Origin: Phytophthora sp. 'mugwort'
Lineage: Eukaryota > Oomycota > Peronosporomycetes > Peronosporales > Peronosporaceae
DNA: 64,000 nucleotides
NCBI GenBank assembly: GCA_033558025.1
Contig: JAUCEF010000003.1
Coordinates: 2,320,001-2,384,000 of the forward strand
Direction of reading: 5' to 3'
Below, in pieces: positions 1-10,790 of the stretch (positions are counted from its first letter, which is position 1; each line of letters opens with the position of its first letter). A program made the translations under genes and the position numbers. The notes beneath the pieces are model-generated. The model was not told the origin of the DNA, made no database searches, and was given only the letters and a program-made list of their open reading frames with translations.

Positions 1-2
1 CC

Positions 3-2130
3 AAGGTCTCCATCGACAAGTTCAACGGAGACAATTACGCGACGTGGAACCACTACATGCGTGGCGTGTTCCTGACCAAGTCGACGTGGCATGTGGTGAA
101 TCGGGAAACGTCTCCATCCTTTACGGACTCCCGGGCCAAGGACGACTACGTCAAGTTGAGCAACATTGCTTTCGGACTGATGCTGCTCCACATGGACGCC
201 GACTACCATCATGTGGTCGATGACTGCGAGGAAGCATGGATCGCGTGGACGCGCTTGAAGACGCTGTACGGTGGATCGCAGAAGGCTGGTCGCATCTACC
301 TGAAGCGACAGCTCTTCAGCATGGAGATGTCGGAAGGCGGCAATGTGTTGCATCATTGCAATGATGTCCTGAACATCAGCGCCAAGCTCAGCAGCATCGG
401 CGCCAAGATGGAGGACGAGGACGTGGCGATCTGCTTGCTGCGCAGTCTCCCCAAGAGCTACGAGAACGTCGTGCTGAACTTGGAGATGAGCAATGCAGAG
501 CTGCGGTCGCAAGACGTTGTGAAGGTGCTCACGAACGAGCACATCAAGCGACAAGGCGAGAAGACGGCGACGGTGAAGACTGAGAACGCGGCCAAGGCGT
601 TCAACACCGACCGTGAGCCTCGCCAATGCACGTACTGCGGGAAATTGGGGCATGTCATTGACAAGTGCTGGACCAAGCAGAAGGACGAGAACCGAGGGCC
701 AAGACGCGGCGGCAACGGCCGTGGACGCGGGGCCAACAACATCCAGTGGAGAAACGACAGCGACGGCTACGACAACGACTACGATCGAGTGGCGTTCGCG
801 GTTTCTCTGGAATGTGGAGTTTCGACGGACAAGAATGTGTCCGGGATGTGGGCGGTCGACAGCGGTGCCACGCACCATATTTGCAACGACAAGTCCAATT
901 CGCCAATTTGATCGAGCGAAGTGAAGGCGAACTTTCGGTGGCCGATGGCAACAAGGCTGCCATCAAAGGTGTGGGGACCATCGTGGAAAGAGTGGTCCTG
1001 CCTAACGGCGACGAGCGCGAGATCGAGATCAAGAACGCGCTTTACGTGCCAAATATGAGCAAGAATCTGCTTTCAGTGCCGCAGATAAACAAGCATGGCA
1101 AGTTCCAAGTGGTATTTGACGGCACTGAGATGCACGTTTCGCGCAAGGACTCGAATCAAGTGGTGGCGACGGCGGATCTCGTGGACGGACTCTACTGGCT
1201 TCGCACACCTCAGCGATCGGCAAATGCGGCGACAAGTGGAAGGACGGTCGATTTGCACGCGCGTATGGGTCACGCTCCAGTCGAGGTTCTTCGCAAGATG
1301 GTCGACACCAAGATGATCAAGGACGCGAAAGCACCTTCCAGGTCGAGTGGACCAAGTGTGTGTCGTGGTTGCCAGCAAGGCAAAATGGTCCAAAAACCAT
1401 TCCCAAGCAACCGTGACAAGCGTCGCTACGACACATTTGAGCTGCTCCACTTCGATATCTGCGGACCCATGGAAGAAAACTCGTTTGGCGGCAGCAAGTA
1501 TCTGCTACTGATCGTGGACGAAGCCAGCGGATGCATGAAGGGTTTCTGTCTGCGTGCCAAGTCGGAGAGTGAAGACTGCATCAAGACATACATCATGAAG
1601 GTGCAGACGCAGTTCGGCAAGAAGGTCAAGTTTGTGCGGCACGACGGAGCTCGTGAGTTTGCGACCAACTCGCTCAAGGATTTCTACGAAGATCAAGGCA
1701 TCGAGCAGCAAACCACGGTTCCGTACGCGCACCAGACCAACGGCACGGCAGAGCGAGCCATCCGAACTATCGTCACGATCGGCCGCAGCATGTTGCATCA
1801 CGCCAAGCTGGACAAGTGTTTCTGGGCTGAGGCGGCGATGACGGCCATCTATGTGAAGAACCGCCTGCCGTCACCCAAGATCAAGCACAAAACTCCGTTC
1901 GAGATCGTCTACAAGTCCAAGCCGAGTGTGAAGCACATGCGTGTTTTCGGCTGTCGGACGTACATCTTGACTCCGAAGGAGAAGCGACTCAAGTGGGATC
2001 CCAAGGCTCGCGCCGGATTGTTTCTGGGTTACGAAGAAGTGTCCAAGGCGTATCGACTTTATGACATCGAGGCGGGGCAGGTGGTCATCAGTCGCGATGT
2101 CAACTTCGATGAATCAACCTTTGGATTTTC
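3..2130 (+). pseudogene. Family A copia gag-protease-integrase fragment, cut by window edge
   Basis: A piece of a Ty1/copia Gag-Pol polyprotein. Reading begins at what is residue 15 in intact sisters, so the 5' LTR and start codon lie outside the window. It shows the Gag core, a CX2CX4HX4C zinc knuckle (627-668) and the protease triad D-S-G (858-866). A single G is missing near 895 compared with the copy at 10783, which shifts the frame. Integrase then reads on in the second frame with HHCC residues (H, H, C-x2-C) and a DD35E triad. Reverse transcriptase and RNase H are absent: the sequence stops in the integrase-RT linker exactly where a reverse LTR terminus begins. It is dead as an autonomous element. 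Confidence 0.9.
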
Positions 2131-2473
2131 TGATAAAAGGTATGGATCTTGATAAGTGAAGCTTGGACGGAGCGAAGGAGGTTCTGCACTTGGTGCGAAG
2201 ACCGGAGTGAAGACCACTTGAGCTGAAGAAGGAAGATTCGAAAGTGATTGTTTTATCGGAGCTTACACTACCTAGTCTACCACATAGATATGCAGCCCTG
2301 CATCCAATCATTTGGTGCATCCAATCACCAACACTCCGCACTCGTCCAATCATCCTACTCGTCTAATCATCGGTTGCGTAAACAACGTACCGTAAACATC
2401 GCGGGATCGTGTTGGACCGGTTCGGGTTAACCGGTTACTGGTACACAGTACCAAAACCCGGCAACCCTCATTA
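2131..2473 (-). repeat. LTR, family A subtype A1, reverse
   Basis: A full-length 343-bp A1 LTR in reverse orientation, starting at the exact TGATAAAAGG terminus. Its outer end is CATTA instead of the usual CAATA. It joins the truncated integrase at 2130 and has no partner LTR nearby in the same orientation. Confidence 0.9.
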
Positions 2474-2490
2474 CGCCCCCTCAATGCGAA
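2474..2490 (-). other. 17-bp polypurine-tract remnant of a reverse A element
   Basis: CGCCCCCTCAATGCGAA is the reverse complement of the last codons plus polypurine tract (TTGAGGGGGCG) of family A. It is all that remains of the body of the element that owned the 2131-2473 LTR. An A2 LTR follows immediately. Confidence 0.8.
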
Positions 2491-2839
2491 TATTGACGGT
2501 TACCGGTTTGGTATCAGTTATTAGCCGTGAACCGGTTAACCCGAACCGGTCCAATCCGAACCCACGTTGATTATGGTGATTACGGTAAGCTGTTTATGCC
2601 ACCGATGATTAGACGAGTAGGATGATTGGACGAACACCGGTGAGTGATGGTTGATTAGATGCACTAGGTGATAGGACGCAGGGTCGCGTGTCTATAACAG
2701 TAGGGTGTAAGCTCCAACAATTCAATCACTTTCGAATCTTCATTCTACCCCTCAAGTGCCTTCGCTCGGGTCCCGCCGTCTGCGACGTCCCTCCTCCGCT
2801 TCGTACAAGCTTCGTGTCCAAGATCCATACCTTTCATCA
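2491..2839 (+). repeat. 5' LTR, family A subtype A2
   Basis: A 349-bp LTR starting TATTGACGG and ending TTTCATCA, followed directly by a primer-binding site. It shares ACCGGT-rich U3 sequence and the TCAATCACTTTCGAATC block with A1, but differs over much of its length. Confidence 0.9.
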
Positions 2840-2851
2840 GGTTATGAGCCC
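2840..2851 (+). other. Primer-binding site (initiator tRNA-Met anticodon arm)
   Basis: GGTTATGAGCCC lies immediately after the LTR and is complementary to GGGCUCAUAACC, the anticodon arm of eukaryotic initiator tRNA-Met. The Gag ATG (2844) is inside this site. Confidence 0.75.
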
Positions 2852-5002
2852 AAGCACCATGTCCTCTGCCCAAGACGTCTCGACCAAGGTCTCCATCGAC
2901 AAGTTCAACGGAGACAATTACGCGACGTGGAACCGCTACATGCGTGGCGTGTTCCTGACCAAGTCGACGTGGCATGTGGTGAATCGGGAAACGTCTCCAT
3001 CCTTTACGGACTCCCGGGCCAAGGACGAGTATGTCAAGTCGAGCAACATCGCTTTTGGACTGATGTTGCTTCACATGGACGCCAACTACCATCATGTGGT
3101 CGACGACTGCGAGGAAGCATGGATCGCGTGGACGCGCTTGAAGGCGCTGTACGGTGGATCGCAGAAGGCTGGTCGCATCTACCTGAAGCGACAGCTCTTC
3201 AGCATGGAGATGTCGGAAGGCGGCAATGTGTTGCATCATTGCAATGATGTCCTGAACATCAGCGCCAAGCTCAGCAGCATCGGCGCCAAGATGGAGGACG
3301 AGGACGTGGCGATCTGCTTGCTGCGCAGTCTCCCCAAGAGCTACGAGAACGTCGTGCTGAACTTGGAGATGAGCAATGCAGAGCTGCGGTCGCAAGACGT
3401 TGTGAAGGTGCTCACGAACGAGCATATCAAGCGGCAGGGCGAGAAGACTCCGTCGGTGAAAACTGAAGACGCGACCAAGGCGTTCAGTGCCGAGCGAGAA
3501 TCTCGTCAGTGCACATACTGCGGAAAATTGGGGCATGTCATTGACAAGTGCTGGACCAAGCAGAAGGACGAGAACCGAGGGCCAAGACGAGGCGGCAACG
3601 GCCGTGGACGCGAAGCAAACCATGTTGAGTGGCGCAACGACGACTACGACTACGACCGTGTCGCGTTTGCGGTTTCGTTGGAATGCGGAAAATCGACGGG
3701 CAAGGATATGCCCGGGATGTGGGCGGTCGACAGCGGCGCAACGCACCACATTTGCAATGACAAGACAAAGTTCGCCACGCTGAATGAGCAAGACGAAGGC
3801 GAACTATCGGTAGCGGACGGAAACAAGGCCGAGATTAAGGGTGTGGGAACTATCATCGAACGAGTGGTTCTGCCCAACGGCGACGAGCGCGACATCGAAA
3901 TCAAGGACGCGCTGTACGTGCCGAAGATGAACAAGAATCTGCTTTCGGTGCCGCAGATTAACAAGAGTGGCAAGTTTTAAGTGGTGCTCGACGGTGCGAG
4001 CATGCATGTCGCGCGGAAGGGCTCGAAGCAAGTGGTGGCAACGGCTGACCTCGTCGACGGTCTCTACTGGCTACGCATACCACAACATTCGGTGAATGCG
4101 GCGACGTCAACGCGCAACGTGGATCTACACGCGCGGATGGGCCACGCTCCGATCGACGTGCTGCACAAAATGGTCAGCAGTGGCATGATCAAGGACGCGA
4201 AAGCACCTTCCAAGTCGAGTGGACCAAGTGTGTGTCGTGGTTGCCAGCAAGGCAAAATGGTCCAAAAACCGTTCCCAAGCAACCGCGACAAGCGTCACTA
4301 CGACGTATTTGAGCTACTCCACTTCGACATCTGCGGCCCCATGGAACAAGAGTCACTGGGTGGCAGCAAATATTTGCTGCTCATAGTGGACGAAGCCAGC
4401 GGATGCATGAAGGGTTTCTGTCTGCGTGCCAAGTCGGAGAGTGAAGACTGCATCAAGACATACATCATGAAGGTGCAGACGCAGTTCGGCAAGAAGGTCA
4501 AGTTTGTGCGGCACGACGGAGCTCGTGAGTTTGCGACCAACTCGCTCAAGGATTTCTACGAAGATCAAGGCATCGAGCAGCAAACCACGGTTCCGTACGC
4601 GCACCAGACCAACGGCACGGCAGAGCGAGCCATCCGAACTATCGTCACGATCGGCCGCAGCATGTTGCATCACGCCAAGCTGGACAAGTGTTTCTGGGCT
4701 GAGGCGGCGATGACGGCCATCTATGTGAAGAACCGCCTGCCGTCACCCAAGATCAAGCACAAAACTCCGTTCGAGATCGTCTACAAGTCCAAGCCGAGTG
4801 TGAAGCACATGCGTGTTTTCGGCTGTCGGACGTACATCTTGACTCCGAAGGAGAAGCGACTCAAGTGGGATCCCAAGGCTCGCGCCGGATTGTTTCTGGG
4901 TTACGAAGAAGTGTCCAAGGCGTATCGACTTTATGACATCGAGGCGGGGCAGGTGGTCATCAGTCGCGATGTCAACTTCGATGAATCAACCTTTGGATTT
5001 TC
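2844..5002 (+). pseudogene. Family A gag-protease-integrase, nonsense mutation and 3' truncation
   Basis: Copia polyprotein beginning at the ATG inside the primer-binding site (MSPSTM...); a second in-frame ATG six codons in has a better CACCATG context. Gag, the CCHC knuckle, protease D-S-G, the integrase HHCC and DD35E are all in one frame, but CAA has become TAA at 3978-3980 between protease and integrase. From about 4186 the sequence matches 1314-2130 base for base as far as I compared. It ends at 5002 at the same internal position as the copy before it, joined to a reverse A1 LTR. RT and RNase H are missing. Confidence 0.9.
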
Positions 5003-5345
5003 TGATAAAAGGTATGGATCTTGATAAGTGAAGCTTGGACGGAGCGAAGGAGGTTCTGCACTTGGTGCGAAGACCGGAGTGAAGACCACTTGAGCTGAAG
5101 AAGGAAGATTCGAAAGTGATTGTTTTATCGGAGCTTACACTACCTAGTCTACCACATAGATATGCAGCCCTGCATCCAATCATTTGGTGCATCCAATCAC
5201 CAACACTCCGCACTCGTCCAATCATCCTACTCGTCTAATCATCGGTTGCGTAAACAACGTACCGTAAACATCGCGGGATCGTGTTGGACCGGTTCGGGTT
5301 AACCGGTTACTGGTACACAGTACCAAAACCCGGCAACCCTCAATA
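5003..5345 (-). repeat. LTR, family A subtype A1, reverse
   Basis: A 343-bp reverse A1 LTR at the same junction as 2131, displaced by 2872 bases. Its outer end is the normal CAATA. A 17-bp polypurine-tract remnant (5346-5362) follows, as in the first copy. Confidence 0.9.
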
Positions 5346-5362
5346 CGCCCCCTCAATGCGAA

Positions 5363-5711
5363 TATTGACGGTTACCGGTTTGGTATCAGTTATTAGCCGT
5401 GAACCGGTTAACCCGAACCGGTCCAATCCGAACCCACGTTGATTATGGTGATTACGGTAAGCTGTTTATGCCACCGATGATTAGACGAGTAGGATGATTG
5501 GACGAACACCGGTGAGTGATGGTTGATTAGATGCACTAGGTGATAGGACGCAGGGTCGCGTGTCTATAACAGTAGGGTGTAAGCTCCAACAATTCAATCA
5601 CTTTCGAATCTTCATTCTACCCCTCAAGTGCCTTCGCTCCGGTCCCGCCGTCTGCGACGTCCCTCCTCCGCTTCGTACAAGCTTCGTGTCCAAGATCCAT
5701 ACCTTTCATCA
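5363..5711 (+). repeat. 5' LTR, family A subtype A2
   Basis: A 349-bp A2 LTR, TATTGACGG...TTTCATCA, the duplicate of 2491-2839. The initiator-like block TCACTTTCGAATCT is at 5598-5611. The primer-binding site GGTTATGAGCCC follows at 5712-5723. Confidence 0.9.
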
Positions 5712-5715
5712 GGTT

Positions 5716-8700
5716 ATGAGCCCAAGCACCATGTCCTCTGCCCAAGACGTCTCGACCAAGGTCTCCATCGACAAGTTCAACGGAGACAATTACGCGACGT
5801 GGAACCACTACATGCGTGGCGTGTTCCTGACCAAGTCGACGTGGCATGTGGTGAATCGGGAAACGTCTCCATCCTTTACGGACTCCCGGGCCAAGGACGA
5901 GTATGTCAAGTCGAGCAACATCGCTTTTGGACTGATGTTGCTTCACATGGACGCCAACTACCATCATGTGGTCGATGACTGCGAGGAAGCATGGATCGCG
6001 TGGACGCGCTTGAAGACGCTGTACGGTGGATCGCAGAAGGCTGGTCGCATCTACCTCAAGCGACAGCTCTTCAGCATGGAGATGTCGGAAGGCGGCAATG
6101 TGTTGCATCATTGCAATGATGTCCTGAACATCAGCGCCAAGCTCAGCAGCATCGGCGCCAAGATGGAGGACGAGGACGTGGCGATCTGCTTGCTGCGCAG
6201 TCTCCCCAAGAGCTACGAGAACGTCGTGCTGAACTTGGAGATGAGCAATGCAGAGCTGCGGTCGCAAGACGTTGTGAAGGTGCTCACGAACGAGCACATC
6301 AAGCGACAAGGCGAGAAGACGGCGACGGTGAAGACTGAGAACGCGGCCAAGGCGTTCAACACCGACTGTGAGCCTCGCCAATGCACGTACTGCGGAAAAT
6401 TGGGGCATGTCATTGACAAGTGCTGGACCAAGCAGAAGGACGAGAACCGAGGGCCGAGACGCGGCGGCAACGGCCGTGGACGCGGGGCCAACAACATCCA
6501 GTGGAGAAACGACAGCAACGGCTACGACAACGACTACGATCGAGTAGCGTTCGCGGTTTCACTGGAATGTGGGGTTTCGACGGACAAGAATGTGTCCGGG
6601 ATGTGGGCGGTCGACAGCGGCGCAACGCACCACATCTGCAACGACAAGACCAAGTTCGTCCATTTGATTGAGCGGAACGAAGGCGAACTTTCGGTGGCCG
6701 ATGGCAACAAGGCTGCCATCAAGGGTGTGGGGACCATCGTGGAAAGAGTGGTCCTGCCTAACGGCGACGAGCGCGAGATCGAGATCAAGAACGCGCTGTA
6801 CGTGCCAAATATGAGCAAGAATCTGCTTTCGGTACCGCAGATCAACAAAAGTGACAAGTTTCAAGTGGTGTTCGACGGCACCAAGATGCAGATTGCGCAC
6901 AAAGGCTCCAAGCAAGTGGTGGCGACGGCAAACCTCATGGATGGACTCTACTGGCTTCAGACGCCTCAGCGATCGGCGAATGCGGCGACGAGTGGCAAGA
7001 CTGTCGATTTGCACGCGCGTATGGGTCACGCTCCAGTCGAGGTTCTTCGCAAGATGGTCGACACCAAGATGATCAAGGACGCGAAAGCACCTTCCAAGTC
7101 GAGTGGTCCAAGTGTGTGTCGTGGTTGCCAGCAAGGCAAAATGGTCCAAAAACCATTCCCAAGCAACCGCGACAAGCGTCACTACGACGTATTTGAGCTA
7201 CTCCACTTCGACATCTGCGGCCCCATGGAACAAGAGTCACTGGGTGGCAGCAAATATTTGCTGCTCATAGTGGACGAAGCCAGCGGATGCATGAAGGGTT
7301 TCTGCTTAAGTGCCAAGTCGGAGAGCGAAGAATGCCTCAAGACCTACATCATGAAGGTGCAGACGCAGTTCGGCAAACGTGTCAAGTTCGTGCGCCACGA
7401 CGGAGCCCGTGAGTTTGCTACTAATTCGCTCAACGACTTCTACGAAGACGAAGGCATCGAGCAGCAAACCACGGTTCCGTACGCGCACCAAACCAACGAC
7501 ACGGCAGAGAGAGCTATCCGGACCATCGTTACGATTGGTCGCAGCATGCTGCATCATGCAAAGCTGGACAAGTGTTTTTGGGACGAAGCAGCGATGGCTG
7601 CAATTTATGTCAAGAACCGCTTGCCGTCGCCCAAGGTCAAAAGCAAGACTCCGTTCGAGATTGTATACAAGTTCAAGCCAAGTGTGAAGCACATGCGTGT
7701 GTTTGGATGTCGGACGTACGTCCTGACCCCGAAGGAGAAGCGACTCAAGTGGGCCCCCAAGGCTCGCGCTGGTGTGTTCATGGGTTACGAAGAAGTGTCC
7801 AAGGCGTATCGACTTTATGACATCGAGGCGGGGCAGGTGGTTATCAGTCGCGATGTCAACTTCGATGCGTCGAGCTTTGGATGTTCACCGACGATTTCCG
7901 ATGAAGACGTCGACGACCTGGACTTCGACTCGCTCGACATCGACAATGATGGTTTCCGCCAGACGGAGTACACGCAGGCAGGGAAGCGCAAGAGCCGCCC
8001 GAGTGACGAAGATGAAGCTGCCAGAAAACCGCGAGCTGTGCGTCATCGACCTGGTGGAAGAAGCAAGTGCGCCGAACTACTCCCCTCCGCACCGAGCAGA
8101 CGCAGACGAAGAAGAAGAGTCAGGAGACCAAGATGAAGAATCGACTCCACCAGTTTTTTGGCGTGCAAGTGCCAATGCCGTCGAAGCAGGCGATCTATCG
8201 GAGCCGACGACATTCCAAGAAGCGGTGAACGGCCCCGACCAAGTGCACTGGCGCAAGGCGATTCGTGCTGAGCTCGAATCGATGCGACTTCGTGGTGTGT
8301 TTCGTGCTGCCAAGTTGCCTAACGGACAACGCGCCATCGGCACCAAGTGGGTGTTCAAGATCAAGCGCAAAGCGGACGGATCGATCGAGAAGTACAAGGC
8401 GCGCCTCGTGGCCAAGGGGTTCAAGCAGAAGTACGGCGTCGACTACACCGAGACGTTCTCGCCCGTGGTCAAGTACGTGACGCTGCGCATGGTCATCGCG
8501 ATTGCCAAGTATTTCGACTGGCCCCTCGACCAACTCGACGTGGTAACGGCATTTCTATACGGTGTCATGAAGGAGTTGGTGTTCTGCGTGGTTCCTGAAG
8601 GCGTCGAGCTGGATGGTGATTTCGACTGCCTGGAATTGGTGAAGGCGATTTACGGTCTCAAGCAAGCTTCGCGCGTATGGAACGAGACCTTCGACGAATC

Positions 8701-9071
8701 GTGTGTTCTATCGGTTTTCAAGTTTCAGCCTTCGACCCGTGCCTCTACATCAAGGTTGTCGATGGCCACTGTGTTCTGTTGCTGGTATACGTGGACGACG
8801 TATTAGTAACCGGAAGTTCGGCCGAACTGATCGCATGCACCAAGAGTGACCTGAAGACACGTTTTGAGATGACCGACAACGGGAAGTGTGCCTTTGTCTT
8901 GGGTATCGAGCTGGTCGACAATGCTGACGGCAGTGTAACAATGTGCCAACGGCGCTACGTGGACGACATTCTCAAGCGTTTCGGCATGGATGACTGCAAG
9001 GCTGTGGTAAGTCCCGCGGATTTAAGCTCTCGACTGGTTCCAAGCAACGCGCCGACCAAGATCAACGTTCC
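5716..9071 (+). pseudogene. Family A gag-pol, two frameshifts, lacks RNase H
   Basis: Copia polyprotein from the ATG in the primer-binding site through Gag, CCHC knuckle, protease D-S-G, HHCC/DD35E integrase and most of the reverse transcriptase. The first frame runs to about 8055, where two bases are missing (CTGGTGG for CTGGACTGG) in the integrase-RT linker. RT continues in the second frame to about 8699, where one T is missing (GAATCG for GAATTCG), and then in the first frame through YVDD. The same T loss is seen in the copy at 10783. The body ends at 9071 in the RT-RNase H connection, at an exact reverse LTR terminus. In integrase, the usual NGTAE around the catalytic Glu reads NDTAE. Confidence 0.9.
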
Positions 9072-9413
9072 TGATAAAAGGTATGGATCTTGAAGCGAGG
9101 CTTGGACGGAGCGAAGGGAGTTCTGCACTTGGGTGTGGAGACCGGAGTGAAGACCACTTGAGCTGAAGAAGGAAGATTCGAAAGTGATTGATTTATCGGA
9201 GCTTACACTACCTAGTCTACCACATAGATATGCAGCCCTGCATCCAATCATTTGGTGCATCCAATCACCAACACTCCGCACTCGTCCAATCATCCTACTC
9301 GTCTAATCATCGGTTGCGTAAACAACGTACCGTAAACATCGCGGGATCGTGTTGGACCGGTTCGGGTTAACCGGTTACTGGTACACAGTACCAAAACCCG
9401 GCAACCCTCAATA
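9072..9413 (-). repeat. LTR (3'), family A subtype A1, reverse
   Basis: A 342-bp reverse A1 LTR serving as the 3' LTR of the reverse pol fragment that follows. It is joined at 9071/9072 to a forward element; the mirror image of this junction occurs at 29639/29640. Confidence 0.9.
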
Positions 9414-9420
9414 CGCCCCC

Positions 9421-10435
9421 TCAATGCGAACACGCGTGGATTCCGAGGGACGCCGTCAGATCCATGTGGCGCGGTCCTGGCAGTGCCTTGGTCATGATGT
9501 CCGCCAGCATGATAGAAGTCTCGCAGTACTCGAGCTTGACTTCGCCGCGCTTGACCTCATCACGGATGTGATGGTACTTGATATCGATGTGCTTGGCGCG
9601 ACCATGGTTCACTGGGTTCTTCGTCATCTTGATGCACGACTGGTTGTCTTCGCGGATCTTGAGCTCGGGTCCAGTCGTTGGCAGCCGCCAAAATCTCGCA
9701 TAGCAGGCGATGAATCCACTTGCCTTCTTGGATCGCCAGACTGAGCGCGATGTATTCCGCCTCGCTCGTAGACAGCGAAACACTTGACTGTTTCTTGCTT
9801 CCCCAGCTCACTGGCGCACCCATCAGCATGAACGTGTAGCCGGAAGTCGACTTGCGGTCCGCGAGGTCGTCCGCCCAGTCCGCATCCGAATACCCACGAA
9901 AGTCGATCTTGTTGCCTGGCTCCAAACAGATTCCATGCGTCTTGGTGCCTTGTAGATAGCGAAAAATGCGCTTGACCGCAACCCAGTGTTCCTCTTGGGG
10001 GTTCTCCGTGAAGCGCGATACATAGCCTACTGCGTACGCGATATCCGGGCGAGTAGCAGTCATCAAGTGCATGAGGGCACCCACAGCTTCGCGAAACGGA
10101 GCGTTCACCTTGGTCGCTGCGTCACTTGGAACCAGTCGAGTGCTCATGTCTACCGGACTCACCACAGCCTTGCACTCGTCCATACCGAAACGCTTCAGGA
10201 TATCATCCACATAACGCCGCTGGCACATCGTCACGCTGCCGTCCGGGCCATCCACCAGCTCGATTCCAAGGACGAACACACACTTGCCACTGTCAGTCAT
10301 TTCGAAGCGTGTCTTGAGGTCGTTCTTCGTGCGTGAGATCAGCTCGGATGAACTTCCGGTGACCAATACATCGTCCACGTAGACCAGCACGAGCACACAG
10401 TGGCCATCGACAACCTTGATGTAGAGGCACGGGTC
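9421..10435 (-). pseudogene. Family A RT C-terminus and RNase H, reverse fragment
   Basis: The 3' third of the A polyprotein on the minus strand, from the RT palm (YVDD) through RNase H (SDADW, SEAEY and EDNQS motifs) to the TGA at 9421-9423, which overlaps the polypurine tract. A two-base loss near 9677 (AACGACTGG for AACGAGACTGG) shifts the last 80 or so codons; the same loss is in the copy at 18878. The upstream end is cut at 10435, just before the RT active site region, by a forward A1 LTR. Confidence 0.9.
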
Positions 10436-10778
10436 TATTGAGGGTTTCCAGGTTTTGGTACTGTGTACCAGTAACCGGTTAACCCGAACCGGTCCAACAC
10501 GATCCCGCGATGTTTACGGTACGTTGTTTACGCAACCGATGATTAGACGAGTAGGATGATTGGACGAGTGCGGAGTGTTGGTGATTGGATGCACCAAATG
10601 ATTGGATGCAGGGCTGCATATCTATGTGGTAGACTAGGTAGTGTAAGCTCCGATAAATCAATCACTTTCGAATCTTCCTTCTTCAGCTCAAGTGGTCTTC
10701 ACTCCGGTCCTCGCACCCAAGTGCAGAACTCCCTCCGCTCAACCCAAGCCTCGCTTCAAGACCTCAACACCTTTATCA
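10436..10778 (+). repeat. 5' LTR, family A subtype A1
   Basis: A 343-bp LTR, TATTGAGGG...TTTATCA. U3 holds the palindrome-like GGTACTGTGTACC, ACCGGT repeats and four degenerate ATTRG-containing repeats (10541-10610). Its partner is 14853-15195. The bases flanking the pair (GGGTC and CAATC) do not match, so no target duplication survives. Confidence 0.9.
10662..10675 (+). promoter_or_regulatory. Possible oomycete-type initiator in A1 LTR
   Basis: TCACTTTCGAATCT matches about 11 of 14 positions of the oomycete core promoter TCATTYYNCAWTTT. It is the best conserved block shared by the LTRs of both families, so it plausibly marks the U3/R boundary. This is inferred from sequence only. Confidence 0.4.
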
Positions 10779-10790
10779 GGTTATGAGCCC
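10779..10790 (+). other. Primer-binding site with embedded start codon
   Basis: GGTTATGAGCCC directly abuts the LTR end. It is complementary to the initiator tRNA-Met anticodon arm rather than to a tRNA 3' end, the arrangement known from Drosophila copia and yeast Ty5. The ATG at 10783 opens the polyprotein. Confidence 0.75.

Noticed and set aside
2745..3791. A 348-codon open frame antisense to Gag, repeated in many copies
   Set aside because: It is the complement of the conserved Gag frame; the antisense frame lacks stops because of codon composition and has no domain or independent conservation.
5560..5715. Extended Gag start within the A2 LTR ([11 protein letters not shown]...)
   Set aside because: It is only an in-frame extension upstream of the primer-binding site; it is not conserved in A1 or A3 and would start near the putative initiator.
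9188..9370. A 60-codon open frame ([15 protein letters not shown]...) present in most A1 LTRs
   Set aside because: It lies antisense within the LTR and is repeated only because the LTR is repeated; its boundaries do not match any transcript or coding signal.
10779..10790. Possible tRNA gene remnant at GGTTATGAGCCC
   Set aside because: Only the anticodon-arm complement is present, always directly after an LTR; it is a primer-binding site.
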